This document shows positions 40,791 through 50,990 of a DNA stretch of 64,000 bases, piece by piece. The first letter of the stretch is position 1, and each line of letters opens with the position of its first letter. Source of the DNA: Dirofilaria immitis (lineage: Eukaryota; Nematoda; Chromadorea; Rhabditida; Onchocercidae); NCBI GenBank assembly GCA_024305405.1, contig JAKNDB010000107.1, positions 2,232,001 to 2,296,000 of the forward strand, read 5' to 3'. The notes under the pieces are model-generated. The model was not told where the DNA came from, did not search any database, and saw only the letters and a program-made list of their open reading frames with translations. A program made the position numbers and the translations under genes.

Positions 40791-43011
40791 AAAGGATGAT
40801 TGAATTGGAAATAATTATTCTCGAAATATCAAAACATGAATATCATTATTTCTTTTCATTTTTTTCTAATTGAATTAATTTGAGTTATTAAAGAAATTAT
40901 AAATGATAAAATTTACAATGCTTGATTGAAATTAATCAAAAGTTAAATGTCTACTTCCATTATTATTAATAATACAGTTGCTTTATATGCTCTCTGATTA
41001 TACAATTCTCGAGAATAATATAAATCAATCAATTACTCTCGGAATCAAACATCTCGTATTATGATTGCAATACAGCAATAAAAGTTCTCTAACTTATATT
41101 CGAATTTAAAGATTATTTCAAAAGTCATCAAACACTCATGCTATTATTATTAAAATTTGTTAATTTGCATTTTTCATATTTATCATTTATGATAGTGCAC
41201 ATTTACAATATGAACCAATTCTCGACAATTATTATCGATACTGAAATAAAATGAGATTTGAAGTACAAAAAAAGAAGTGCTATTTTAGAAAGTTATGAAA
41301 ATTATTGAGAAATTGTTATGAATCATAAAATTGCAAGATGAAAATACGTACTCCTATCAATCAACTCAAAATGATATAATCATTTACATATTGATTATTG
41401 ATTATAAATCATTGATATTCTCATCTAAGAATTCATAAATAAAAATTGGAAATGAAGAGAATTAACATCGAAAAAATCATCCGTTTCTTTGCTATAAAGA
41501 TATTCGTTATTCATATTTATCTTTACTTATCTCTCTCTTAACATATAAATAAATCTTAGTCAAAAGTTAAACATTTCATTTTGTTGAAATACTGTATAAG
41601 TAAGTATATGATTGAAAAAGTTAATTCTTGAGTAAATAATTGAGAATTGTACAAATGACTCCAATTCATAGAATAAATTGTAACGTCTTTTTATCATAAG
41701 TTTGTTCTATTTCTACAATTCAAATTGACAACAATGATTGAAACCAAATCGAATCGAACAATATACATCTCAATCTTGAAATGCGATGTCACCAAATTGC
41801 TTTGTTTATTGACAAAAGTCTGCTATTATTTCAAACGAATTTAATCTTAGTCATCTTGCTTGCAGCATTCTACAACTTGTTCCAAAGATGCTAAAATATG
41901 ATCTACTCCCAATTCTATCTCATTCAATACGGATAAACTAATCAGAGTGCCATAAAATTACGTCAAAAGTAATCTGTCTAGTCATTCATTAGGCTGCCGA
42001 TATAAATTAATTATATCAATTCCCTTTTTTCCTCTCTCGAACATGAAGCATAGAAATTTAATTAAAGAAAAAGAAACATATTAAATGATATACAAAAATG
42101 AATTCGTAGTAAATAAAATCATTTAATCAAAAAAAAACAAATCAAATAAAAACTCATTTTCATTTCAGTTATTTTTGTTGCTTTTTGATTTCTTTTTTTT
42201 CTATTTTTGCTGAGCTTGAAAGAAAATATTGTTTGGAATGAAAAAATGAAGTTGCAATATCAAAATATTTTAATATATATCCTTCTATATACAATAAATA
42301 GTATAATCACATGAATATAAAGATGAAAAAAAAACCCAATATCAGATTTTTAAATAAAATCTTTTCACACATATCAATAATTTAAATCTATCTTAGAAAA
42401 GCTTGGATATATTTTTACAAATCTTTTAATTCTCCATACAATGATTAGGAAGGTAAAAATTTGAATGGAACAATTAAATGCTCAAAAGATTGTTTTATAA
42501 ACATCGATTTGGACACCTTACTGAATAGACAGATTGGATATCTGATTAGAAAGATGGAAAAACAGGAATGATATTGTCCCAAAAACAATAAAGTTGAAAA
42601 AAAATCATAGGATCAAAAGACTTTTAAAACATCAAACAATTTGATTGCATGTGATTAACGAGATGGTTAGCATTGCGGAACTTCTTATCAAAAACTAAAA
42701 TATAGCCATAATTGTAATATAATTATACAATTATCTAAAGAAATGGATGCAAAATATAATAAATGCAATTCAACAGTCCTATATTCTGCAATGCATTAAT
42801 TCCAACCTTGTAAGGAAGACAACAATCTGTCTTGGACAAACAATCAAAATCTGTTTACTGCGATTTATCTAAAATTTTAAATATCATCCGTTGAAATTTC
42901 ATCATCGTCATCGTTGACATCCAATCTATCATTGGATAAAAATATATTATAGTGTTGAGGCCAAGAAAAAGCATGCGACTTGAAAGAATCAGCGAAACTT
43001 TCATCACTTTT

Positions 43012-44404
43012 TTACCAAGGATAGAAGTAATAAGTCGAAGACCAATCTGAATGTAACCAAAAATTAAGCAATCAATATTTATCATTTATATCATATTTTC
43101 ACTCCAAACTTTTAACTGAAATATTAAATTAAAATACTAAAAATAATTATTATTTATCAACTTATATTTTTTTCTTATATATTTTAAAACGATACTAAAA
43201 ATTGACAAAATCATATATCTATAAATTTATATACAAGTATTAGAAATAATATAATAAGTATTTTAATTTCTCGTTATAAAAGCTACTAGTCTTGTTAAAT
43301 GCTTAGTCTATCTGTATAAAAAAAGAAAAGAACTCTAATAATTGAGCTATAAATCCATAATATTATTATGTACGGCTTAGTATCATCGCAAAATCATTCA
43401 TAAATAATATCAAAGATAAAAGAATATTCCAAACTTTTTCGAACACAATATTTTCTATTAATTTTTTCACAACTCAGATTCTATCAATTTTCTTATTTGC
43501 TTTTATAGAAAAAAAAGAACAAAAAAAAGCAATATAAATGTTGAATTGATTATTATCACCAAAAATAGATTATAATTGGGAAAACCGCCTTTTACAATGA
43601 CAAAATTCAAATAAAATATTTCAATGCGAAATGAGTAAACATGAATTATATTGAACAAGTTTGGCGAGCGCTTCAGAAAAATAGAAGCCTGATATATCTC
43701 TAATCAATCTCAAAACAACAATTATGAAATTTAATAATTGAGTGATAATTAATTTGATAATTAGATTGATAATTTTTTAAAACGAGATAATCATAATTTA
43801 AGCAAGAAGCAGTAAAGATTTTAAGCATTTCAGTTTTTGTCTTTAAAATATTTTCTTGATTTAGTTTAACTTGGATTATTCTTATTTTTAGCACTAACCT
43901 ATTCTCATTATCAAAATTGTCTAGTCATTCCGTATTACTTATCTTCCGATAACATAATTCAAGTTACTACCTTGACGATTTATCTATAAGGCTTTCAGAA
44001 ACTTAAAATGTTAGTCATTATTATCACCAAAGTGTTTAGCTTATAATTCATTCGTTGCTTAAAGTTAGTATATCAATGATGACTTAAGCAAATTATAAGT
44101 AATACAAAACTTACAATAGTTGTGATCAACGTTACAGCCATCCTTATATATTTTGTACCAGTATTAATTGGATCACGCATAGCAGGAGTAACCTGAAAAA
44201 TGAACTGATTCGTTGCAAAGAAGATGAAGAATTTCAGAAATTAAGATGAAAAAAAAAGTGTAATTTCATGATGACAGATAAAATATAATTTACATTTCTC
44301 GTAACTTCATGTGTAGAGTTAGTCGTGACGAGATGACAACTGGGAATAGTCCGGATTTCTGCTAACCTTTTGACCTTTGAAAAATTCGACGACAAACGAT
44401 ACAT
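43012..44404 (-). CDS. Small three-exon gene, possibly mitochondrial, frame uncertain
   Basis: Exon 1 (44404-44294) starts ATG and encodes 37 residues rich in Arg, Ser and Thr with almost no acid (MYRLSSNFSKVKRLAE..), like a mitochondrial presequence; it ends AAT|GTAAAT. Exon 2 (44193-44115) follows a TTTTTCAG acceptor and ends ATT|GTAAGT. Exon 3 starts at 43046 after TTACATTCAG. The phase-correct reading stops at TAA 43014-43012, for about 74 residues. But the same frame reopens past that stop for about 44 codons to an acidic end (DDDDEISTDDI), and a different frame across exons 2-3 reads as a transmembrane helix (TKYIRMAVTLITTI then IGLRLITSIL). The splice sites are strong, so a transcript is likely; the product is not settled. 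The acidic tail faintly recalls small complex I subunits, but this is a guess. Confidence 0.4.
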
Positions 44405-45100
44405 TCTACCGACACTTAAGAAATTCAAAAACAAGTAGCATTGAGACACTACCAAAAATGTTTGCTCGACAAATTATCTCGTCCATCCGTAAAACACCAG
44501 ATGGGCAAATTAGCTGTTATACTGTAAGATCGTAGTTATAAGTATAGATAATAAATATATTAATAAGTAAGTAAAACATGATAACTATATAATGATAACT
44601 GATAAAGCTAAATAAGTAAGATATGATTAGTATTATATGAAAATTTTAAAGATTTATATAAAATTTGTAGCAATTAAAACTGCTAAAAATTGAAACGATT
44701 AAAAGTAATAAAAAAAAAAGAAAGAATACTATCATAAACAATGTTATCAAAGAGAGAGAAAACAACAATGATAATTGAAATTAGGAATAGATAAATTGAT
44801 AAATTTATTGATAAATACGGCAAATAATAGAATTAAATCGATTTTTTTATTTTTAATTTCATTTATTTTTAAAAATTTTTTTAAATTTTCGTATTTATTT
44901 ATTAAAAAAATATTTGAAGACGTAAATAATAAAATTGATATTAAAAGATAAATCTTAACACGAGATCACAAAGTTTCTCAAAAAAATATCAAATAATTGT
45001 GATTAGATTTTGAAAAAATTTCATCTATGAAAATAAAAAGGAATTTGAAAATTCGAGATTCTTATTCGATTTTTCATAGAAAAATCAATATTGAAAGATT

Positions 45101-45202
45101 AGTAATTCCTGTAGAATGATAATTTGGATAATCAGATGATAATTTCATTCCAGTAATTCCTGTAGAATGATAATTTGGATAATCAGATGATAATTTCATT
45201 CT
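45101..45202. repeat. 51-bp exact tandem duplication
   Basis: Two copies of 'agtaattcctgtagaatgat..', 45101-45151 and 45152-45202. Confidence 0.95.
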
Positions 45203-45599
45203 AAATAATAACGTTATTAAAAAGATGGAACAATTTTTGGTACAATTTCTCAGCATTAAGTTCTCGGATCTTCTTAATCAAACTAGAGCATTATCATTTA
45301 TAAAATAAATATTATTTGTGATGATAAGTTATCATTTCGCTATTCAGAAAAGTTCGATGAACAATTTTTTTGATTGCTATTATATCAATTAAAGAAAAAA
45401 AGAGCAAAAAGAAAAAAATACAAGTTAACAATTTTGAACAATTGAGATCTAATATTGTTTTTTTTCTCTATATTTATTACTAGAAGTTTTTGCACCTTAA
45501 AATCAATTAATTAATTATAAGAAAATGATAATGGAGAAAATGATAACGAAATTATGTCCGATTTATATCGTAAACGTTTTTTCGTATTTTCGAATAATA

Positions 45600-45720
45600 T
45601 TAATCATGCAGAATGCATACATATATTAATGATTGTTCAGCATGCATGCATGTATTGTTGATCATGCATTATTGATCATGCATGTATTATTGATCATGCA
45701 TGTATTGTTGATCATACACT
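45600..45720. repeat. CATGCATG-rich tandem repeat, left of the retroelement
   Basis: Repeated 'attgttgatcatgcatgtattattgatcatgcat' units, about 22 bp, with palindromic TGATCA and GCATGC cores. A related block lies at 47738-47820. Confidence 0.8.
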
Positions 45721-46261
45721 ATCGAAATAATTCATAATATATTGAAATAATTTAAATGTATTTATGTAACATAAATTATCTCAAATCTAACAACTGATAT
45801 GTAGTATAAAACCTATCAATCATATAATAAAGTTTCATAATAAATAAATTACCCAATAAAATTCTAATTTAATTCTTAAATTTTAACTCTAAACAAATTA
45901 ATCATCCATAAATTCTTATGTAGAAATCTCATGTTGAATAACTATAAACACATAAATTATCGTTCTAATTTCTTGTTTTAAAATTATCAAAATGATGTTA
46001 AAAATATTCTGAGATGAGGGCTTTTATCAAACCCTTATCTTATCTTAGAATGTGTAAACGTGTTATATCTATTAATCTTTTGATTAAATAACATGCTTGA
46101 TTAGTGTTATCATCTGCTGTATGATAATTAATTGTAAAAGTTTCGTTATTTGACATTTAGCTTTTTGTTCCCCTACATCAAAGGATGTTATTGACAAAAA
46201 AATTGTAAACATCTTCACTATAAAATGAATCCACTCTATCGAAATCTACGTTTCGATCCAT

Positions 46262-46593
46262 CAATACTACTTCTATCTTTATTATATCGAATTATTGTTA
46301 ATGTATCACGCGTTAGTTAATAAAACGTATCATAACGTATTTGCACAACAATAATTATAAATATACTCGTAAAGTGTTTCACTATGTTATCCAATTACTT
46401 CATCTACGTTTCTTATTCCTTACAAAAAAAGAAAACCATTTTTACCTCAACAAATTTACTAGTACCATGAGCCGGGATATTTAAAGATGAAATGCAGCTT
46501 CAAAATCCATGATTTCGGATCTGGTACTACGACTGGGATATTGGTACCAGGAGCCGGGATATTTAAAGATGAAATGCAGCTTCAAAGCTTATT
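46262..46593 (+). repeat. Left arm of a ~340-bp inverted repeat
   Basis: Starts CAATACTACTTCT and runs through the presumed LTR end and the block GAGCCGGGATATTTAAAGAT to CAGCTTCAAAGC. Its reverse complement is found at about 47123-47470, with a ~27-bp gap (near 46504) and scattered substitutions. Part of this arm is antisense gag. Confidence 0.85.
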
Positions 46594-47122
46594 GGTACCA
46601 ATTTACTGGTACCACGAGCCGGAACATGCCCGCCAGTCTCGTAAAAGTAGCCCAACGTACCAAAGAAAAACTACTGAAACTTCTCGATGAAATAAAAGGA
46701 CTCGATCTAAATCTCTTAATCTATCAAGAGAAAAAAATAAATCAGCAATATTAGGTTAAAGAAGGATTATCAAAGAAAAGAAGAAATTTCACCTCGAATT
46801 TTATATGAAAACACTTGGATCAATAAATCAGAATTGGTTGGAATTCATTCAACGGATTGTAAAGCTGCAAAAAAAGAAGACAAGTATGCAGATATGATCG
46901 ACGATAGTAAAGGTAGCCTGAATTTAATGAATGAAGCTAGACAATCTATTATAACTTTAAATATCTATGATGATGATACGAAATAGCTTTAAAGCAATTA
47001 AGTCAATAAGGAAAGAAAGAATACCCTCATAAAGACAAATATCTTCATTTCACGCTACGGTAAATTTGTCACAATTGTTATTGGCAACGTTTAGTGGCGA
47101 TCCGAAATCATGAAAACAATTT

Positions 47123-47470
47123 TGGAGCAGCTTTGAAGCTGCATTTCATCTTTAAATATCCGGCTCCTGGCACCAGTATCCCAGTCGCGGTACCAGATCC
47201 GAAATCATGAAAACAATTTTGGAGCAGCTTTGAAGCTGCATTTCATCTTTAAATATCCCGGCTCATGGTACTAGTAAATTTGTTGAGGTAAAAATGGTTT
47301 TCTTTTTTGTAAGGAATAAGAAACGTAGATGAAGTAATTGGATAACATAGTGAAACACTTTACGAGTATATTTATAATTATTGTTGTGCAAATACGTTAT
47401 GATACGTTTTATTAACTAACGCGTGATACATTAACAATAATTCGATATAATAAAGATAGAAGTAGTATTG
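47123..47470 (-). repeat. Right arm of the ~340-bp inverted repeat
   Basis: Mirror of the left arm, ending AGAAGTAGTATTG at 47470. It contains two copies of GATCCGAAATCATGAAAACA (one just before the arm at 47099, one at 47197), i.e. the gag block is duplicated here. The loop between arms is about 530 bp. Confidence 0.85.
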
Positions 47471-47737
47471 CGACCTGCGAATTCGCAATATAATCGTTAA
47501 TAAAATTTATTATTAAAAAAGAATTTTCTGCAAATAAATTTTCTATAGTTCCAAGTGTACTGCTTTAATTGTAATAATGCTACCATCTTTTATTAGCTTA
47601 CAACTGGAATTTAATCAACAACTAAATATAGAAGCTAAAAAGTTATCAAAATCGGAATAACCTCTAACTATTGATGGGATTGTTATCAATTAATGACCTG
47701 ACATTGGCAGTAAAACCACAAAGCATACATATACAGC

Positions 47738-47820
47738 TGATTATGCAGAATGCATGTATGTATTTCTGATCATGGAGAATGCATGCATATATTGCTGGTC
47801 ATGCAGAATGCATGCATATC
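47738..47820. repeat. CATGCATG-rich tandem repeat, right of the retroelement
   Basis: Three units of about 35 bp reading 'gatcatg(c/g)agaatgcatgcatatattgctg'. It shares 'catgcagaatgcat' with the block at 45607, so related repeats flank the BEL/Pao-like foldback on both sides. Confidence 0.75.
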
Positions 47821-47829
47821 AATTAATAA

Positions 47830-50150
47830 GAGTTATCCAAAGTTGTTCGTATATTTGTAATAGCAAGTTGTACAGGCCTGAAATAGGTAATTTATTTATT
47901 TTTATTAACTCTAATAGAAAACTTCTTTATTGTCACACTTTGATTAAAAAATTTATAGAACTTATTTGAAATATCATAAAAATGATCTAATCTTTAAAAT
48001 ATCGAAAACGCTTTACTCTCGTTGATAATCCATAAATCATACGTAATTTGCTAATCGAAAACAGATGTAACGATGAAGTTTTGCTTGATGGATGAATTTT
48101 CACGTCGAGAATTTACAGTACAATTATCAAATGATTCCATTAACACTTATATTTGTTTAAGTTTAATCCTTAGTTCTTTTTAATGTTAATATATCCTTGT
48201 ATTCTTAATGTATCTGTATTGTCTAAAGTTGGCAAATTGATTTTTACATTCTGTTGAAACGAAGTCAGGAGGCTTTCCCAACAATGTTCTGTAAAGATAT
48301 TTCCTTATTCACGTCAACTAAAGCAATTGAACTGGAAGAAGCTCAATTATACGTGGGATTTCGATTTGCAAAACGATTCAGGCGGTTGTTTTTTGAGATT
48401 TGGAACAGTCTTAGGCTCGTGAAACGTACATGGAAGTCAACCTAAGGATTTGGGAATCAAGGGAGGGGCAAGAAGGACAACATAATTACTCCTAGGTTTA
48501 TATAATTTTATAGGTTGACATCATGAAGTTACTCAGAAATCAGGTATGCTAACCTTCAGAATCCTACAATCCCACTGTTGAATAAGCAAATATACCGTAT
48601 TTGTCGCTCTTATTTTCTTAATCCTTCGTTTCTTTTTATCACATCTATACATCTTATAACATTATAGAATGCTTACTTACTGTATCCTATGATAATATGT
48701 AATGTTGGGACTCACTCACTATAAAGTTTGCTAATTAAATTAAAACGTGAAATGGGGGGTGTTTATTGCCGTAAAGTAGTACTTATTACTGTAAGGTAAT
48801 ACTTATCTTAGCGTACCTGTTACAGTAAATATAAATATCAATCATTAATCCTTCCGTAATTCAACTATTTGAAAAACCTTTATCAATATTTCACTGTGTA
48901 TCAATATTTCACAGAATCGTATCGTTATGCTCTGATAATTTTTAAATACGTGTCGAATTTGTTTATTTCTGCTCTATTTAACTTGTAATATTTTTCTTTC
49001 AACATCTGACTATATTTTTAATTAGCATACTGCTAGAAACTGATAAATTAGTGTCAAATTATTCCAGAACATTTTTTAAAGTTTTATTGATTAGTGCAAC
49101 TTCCTTAGATCAGAATATCTCCTAAAACACTATCCATTAGTAAGATAAAGATGATTCAACATCCGTCCATTAGTAAGATAAAGATGATTCAATATCTCAT
49201 TTTTGCCTTTGGATTCTTCCTCTTGTTTTTTAAATTGGTTAAAATTGTTCGGTATGCTGTAATTTGAAATCTATTGTAAAATCCATATTAGAAGCTTTGT
49301 AGGTTCTATCAATTTATTTTTATTCCAAGTAGGTATAAATTTTGCTATCTCGAGTGCTGTAGTATGGTGCCAAGAAACTTAGCTAATATATTCATAATGC
49401 GCATTAATTATATCAATATTTAATTTCATCTACTTAGTTGTATTCTTCTATACCAGATTATCAAGTCCAAGTTTAATGGTCCATTTATATGAGACAGCAA
49501 AAATGATTTATTCATAAAAAAATACAAATAAATTAGTCTGAAAACTGTAAAATAATTAAACATGGACAACACGTGTGTGAAATTATGTATTTACGTTTAT
49601 AACGTTTATTTGGCGTTTGGAATTAAACGCCTAAAACGTTGAGATATATTGAATATTTGTCCGTTTGATATGTAATTTTATTTCAGTTGATAGAATAAAA
49701 AATGATGCATTCTCTTTTCTTTCAAGATTTGATTAAATTTCAACTTTTTTTTCGAGATTCACTTATTAACCATTGCTAATTAGCATTGGAAAAGAAGAGA
49801 GGTTTAGTTCACATGTATTTTTTCGTCGGTGTTCATCATAATTTCATCAAATTTTGTATAATATGTTTATATAGATATTATTTTTTAGTGAAAAGCAATA
49901 AGATCATGTATATATCTAAAGACTTTGAATGTAGTAGAACAAGGATTCGTAGGCAAAATTTAGAAATTCGATGATAATTAATCATTCTTGAATCAATTAG
50001 TCTGTTATCTGGATTTGACCAATCTCTTGTCGTGATATACTACTCGATTTGAATGAAATTATTTCCTTTGAATTTAGTCAATTTTCATACGAAAATCATT
50101 AGTCTAAAAAAATTTCAAGTTTTTAGTTTTGTTTTATTCATTTATATTTT
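47830..50150. other. Unassigned stretch
   Basis: A 63-codon frame at 48254-48445 (RSQEAFPTMFCKDISLF..) has ordinary amino-acid composition and raised GC but no splice bounds or family resemblance I can name; 48446-48500 continues in raised GC. It might be a fossil of a mobile element. Confidence 0.3.
49132..49196. repeat. 33-bp tandem duplication
   Basis: 'tccattagtaagataaagatgattcaacatccg' followed by a near-identical copy. Confidence 0.9.
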
Positions 50151-50154
50151 CAAG

Positions 50155-50874
50155 ATGGAAGTGCTTTTCCTTCATAAGTTGACCAAACCCTGCGATATAA
50201 ACCAAGCTTATCGTTTTCCGGTGTATTCGTGTTAAAGTGATAAAAAGTCTCTGCAGAAAGCTCTTCAAAGTCAGAAGCACTATCAAACAATGTACATTGC
50301 ATTCATCATATTCGAACACAAGGTAGACATTATTCTTAATACGTTGACGGTTAGCTGCCGAAAGTGGAGGTACAGATGATCTAAAAACTTTCTATGAAAA
50401 ATATTTCTTTGAGAAGATAATTATCCTGATTAACCTAAAAGAAATTCGGGACCGAGAATAGAATTTTATTATGATTTGGGAGATATCTTGGAATCCAGAT
50501 CAATCAAACGAATGCTAAAATTCAAATTAATTGGTGAAGCGTTAATCACTGATCAGATTTAGATCAGAAATATAAATCTATTGCTAATGAGGATAATCTA
50601 GGCGGGAAAAGTATTTTTGCAACAAAACTGTTTCCAAAGCGATACAGAAAGATTTATCGAAGAGAAAAGAATCTTCACCATTATGCTGCATTATGCAGAA
50701 TAAAGAAGTGCATGCAATATCCATGCAAACAATATCAAAAAAAGTGGAGGGAAAGACTACCATTGCAACATTACAGAAAAAGGGATCGTATCATTTCGTT
50801 TCTCGAAAGAATAGACTGAAGTTCTGTTATCGGCGGATATATTTAAAAACAAATCTCCGAATGTGAAATGCAAA
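50155..50874 (+). CDS. Probable 5' coding part of the SUV39-like gene, frame-broken
   Basis: Coding-like sequence of raised GC runs from an ATG at 50155 (preceded by TATTTTCAAG) to a donor AAA|GTAATT at 50874/50875, whose phase 0 matches the next exon at 50991. No single frame is open throughout. Open stretches in order: 50155-50236, 50241-50335 (Ser-rich), 50355-50459, about 50465-50560, 50563-50640, 50630-50860 (about 85 codons without a stop, with SKKVEGKTTIATLQKKG), and 50812-50874 (LLSADIFKNKSPNVKCK). They read like one Lys/Ser-rich N-terminal extension cut by several one-base shifts. I recognise no domain. Alternatives: short introns, an eroded pseudo-exon, or indel errors in the assembly. 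The splice phase and direct adjacency make membership in the SUV39-like gene likely but not proven. Confidence 0.4.
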
Positions 50875-50990
50875 GTAATTTTTATCGACGTTTCACAATT
50901 TGGTTCGTTTGCTTATTAGCTGCTTGTTTTTCGGTTCTTCAATTTTAATATTTTATCTAACAAATCAGTTACGCCGTGTCATTCTTGCAG

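Larger units (their letters stand above)
35420..43000. other. Gene-poor stretch dominated by minisatellites
   Basis: May contain the long first intron(s) of the unrecognised gene at 33-35.4 kb. No further exon could be supported. Confidence 0.55.
46187..47470 (+). mobile_element. Degenerate BEL/Pao-type LTR retrotransposon fragment in a foldback arrangement
   Basis: A gag-like start (ATG at 46626, MPASLVKVAQRTKEKLL) is followed by broken gag sequence with stops and frame changes (ADMIDDSKG, NEARQSIITLNIY), ending in SGDP..KQFWSSFEAA near 47095-47135, a block typical of the DUF1759 gag of Pao-type elements. Directly before the ATG, TGGTACCACGAGCCGG (46609-46624) looks like a tRNA primer-binding site, and imperfect copies occur at 46471 and 46541. 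A stretch from about 46187 (TGTTATTG..) with TATAAA at 46220 and ending CTTACA near 46424 may be LTR. No protease, reverse transcriptase or integrase is present. The element is dead: gag is interrupted many times and the right half is an inverted copy of the left. Confidence 0.65.

Noticed and set aside
48254..48445. 63-codon gene candidate
   Set aside because: No splice borders, no family resemblance, and frame breaks immediately downstream; left as unassigned.
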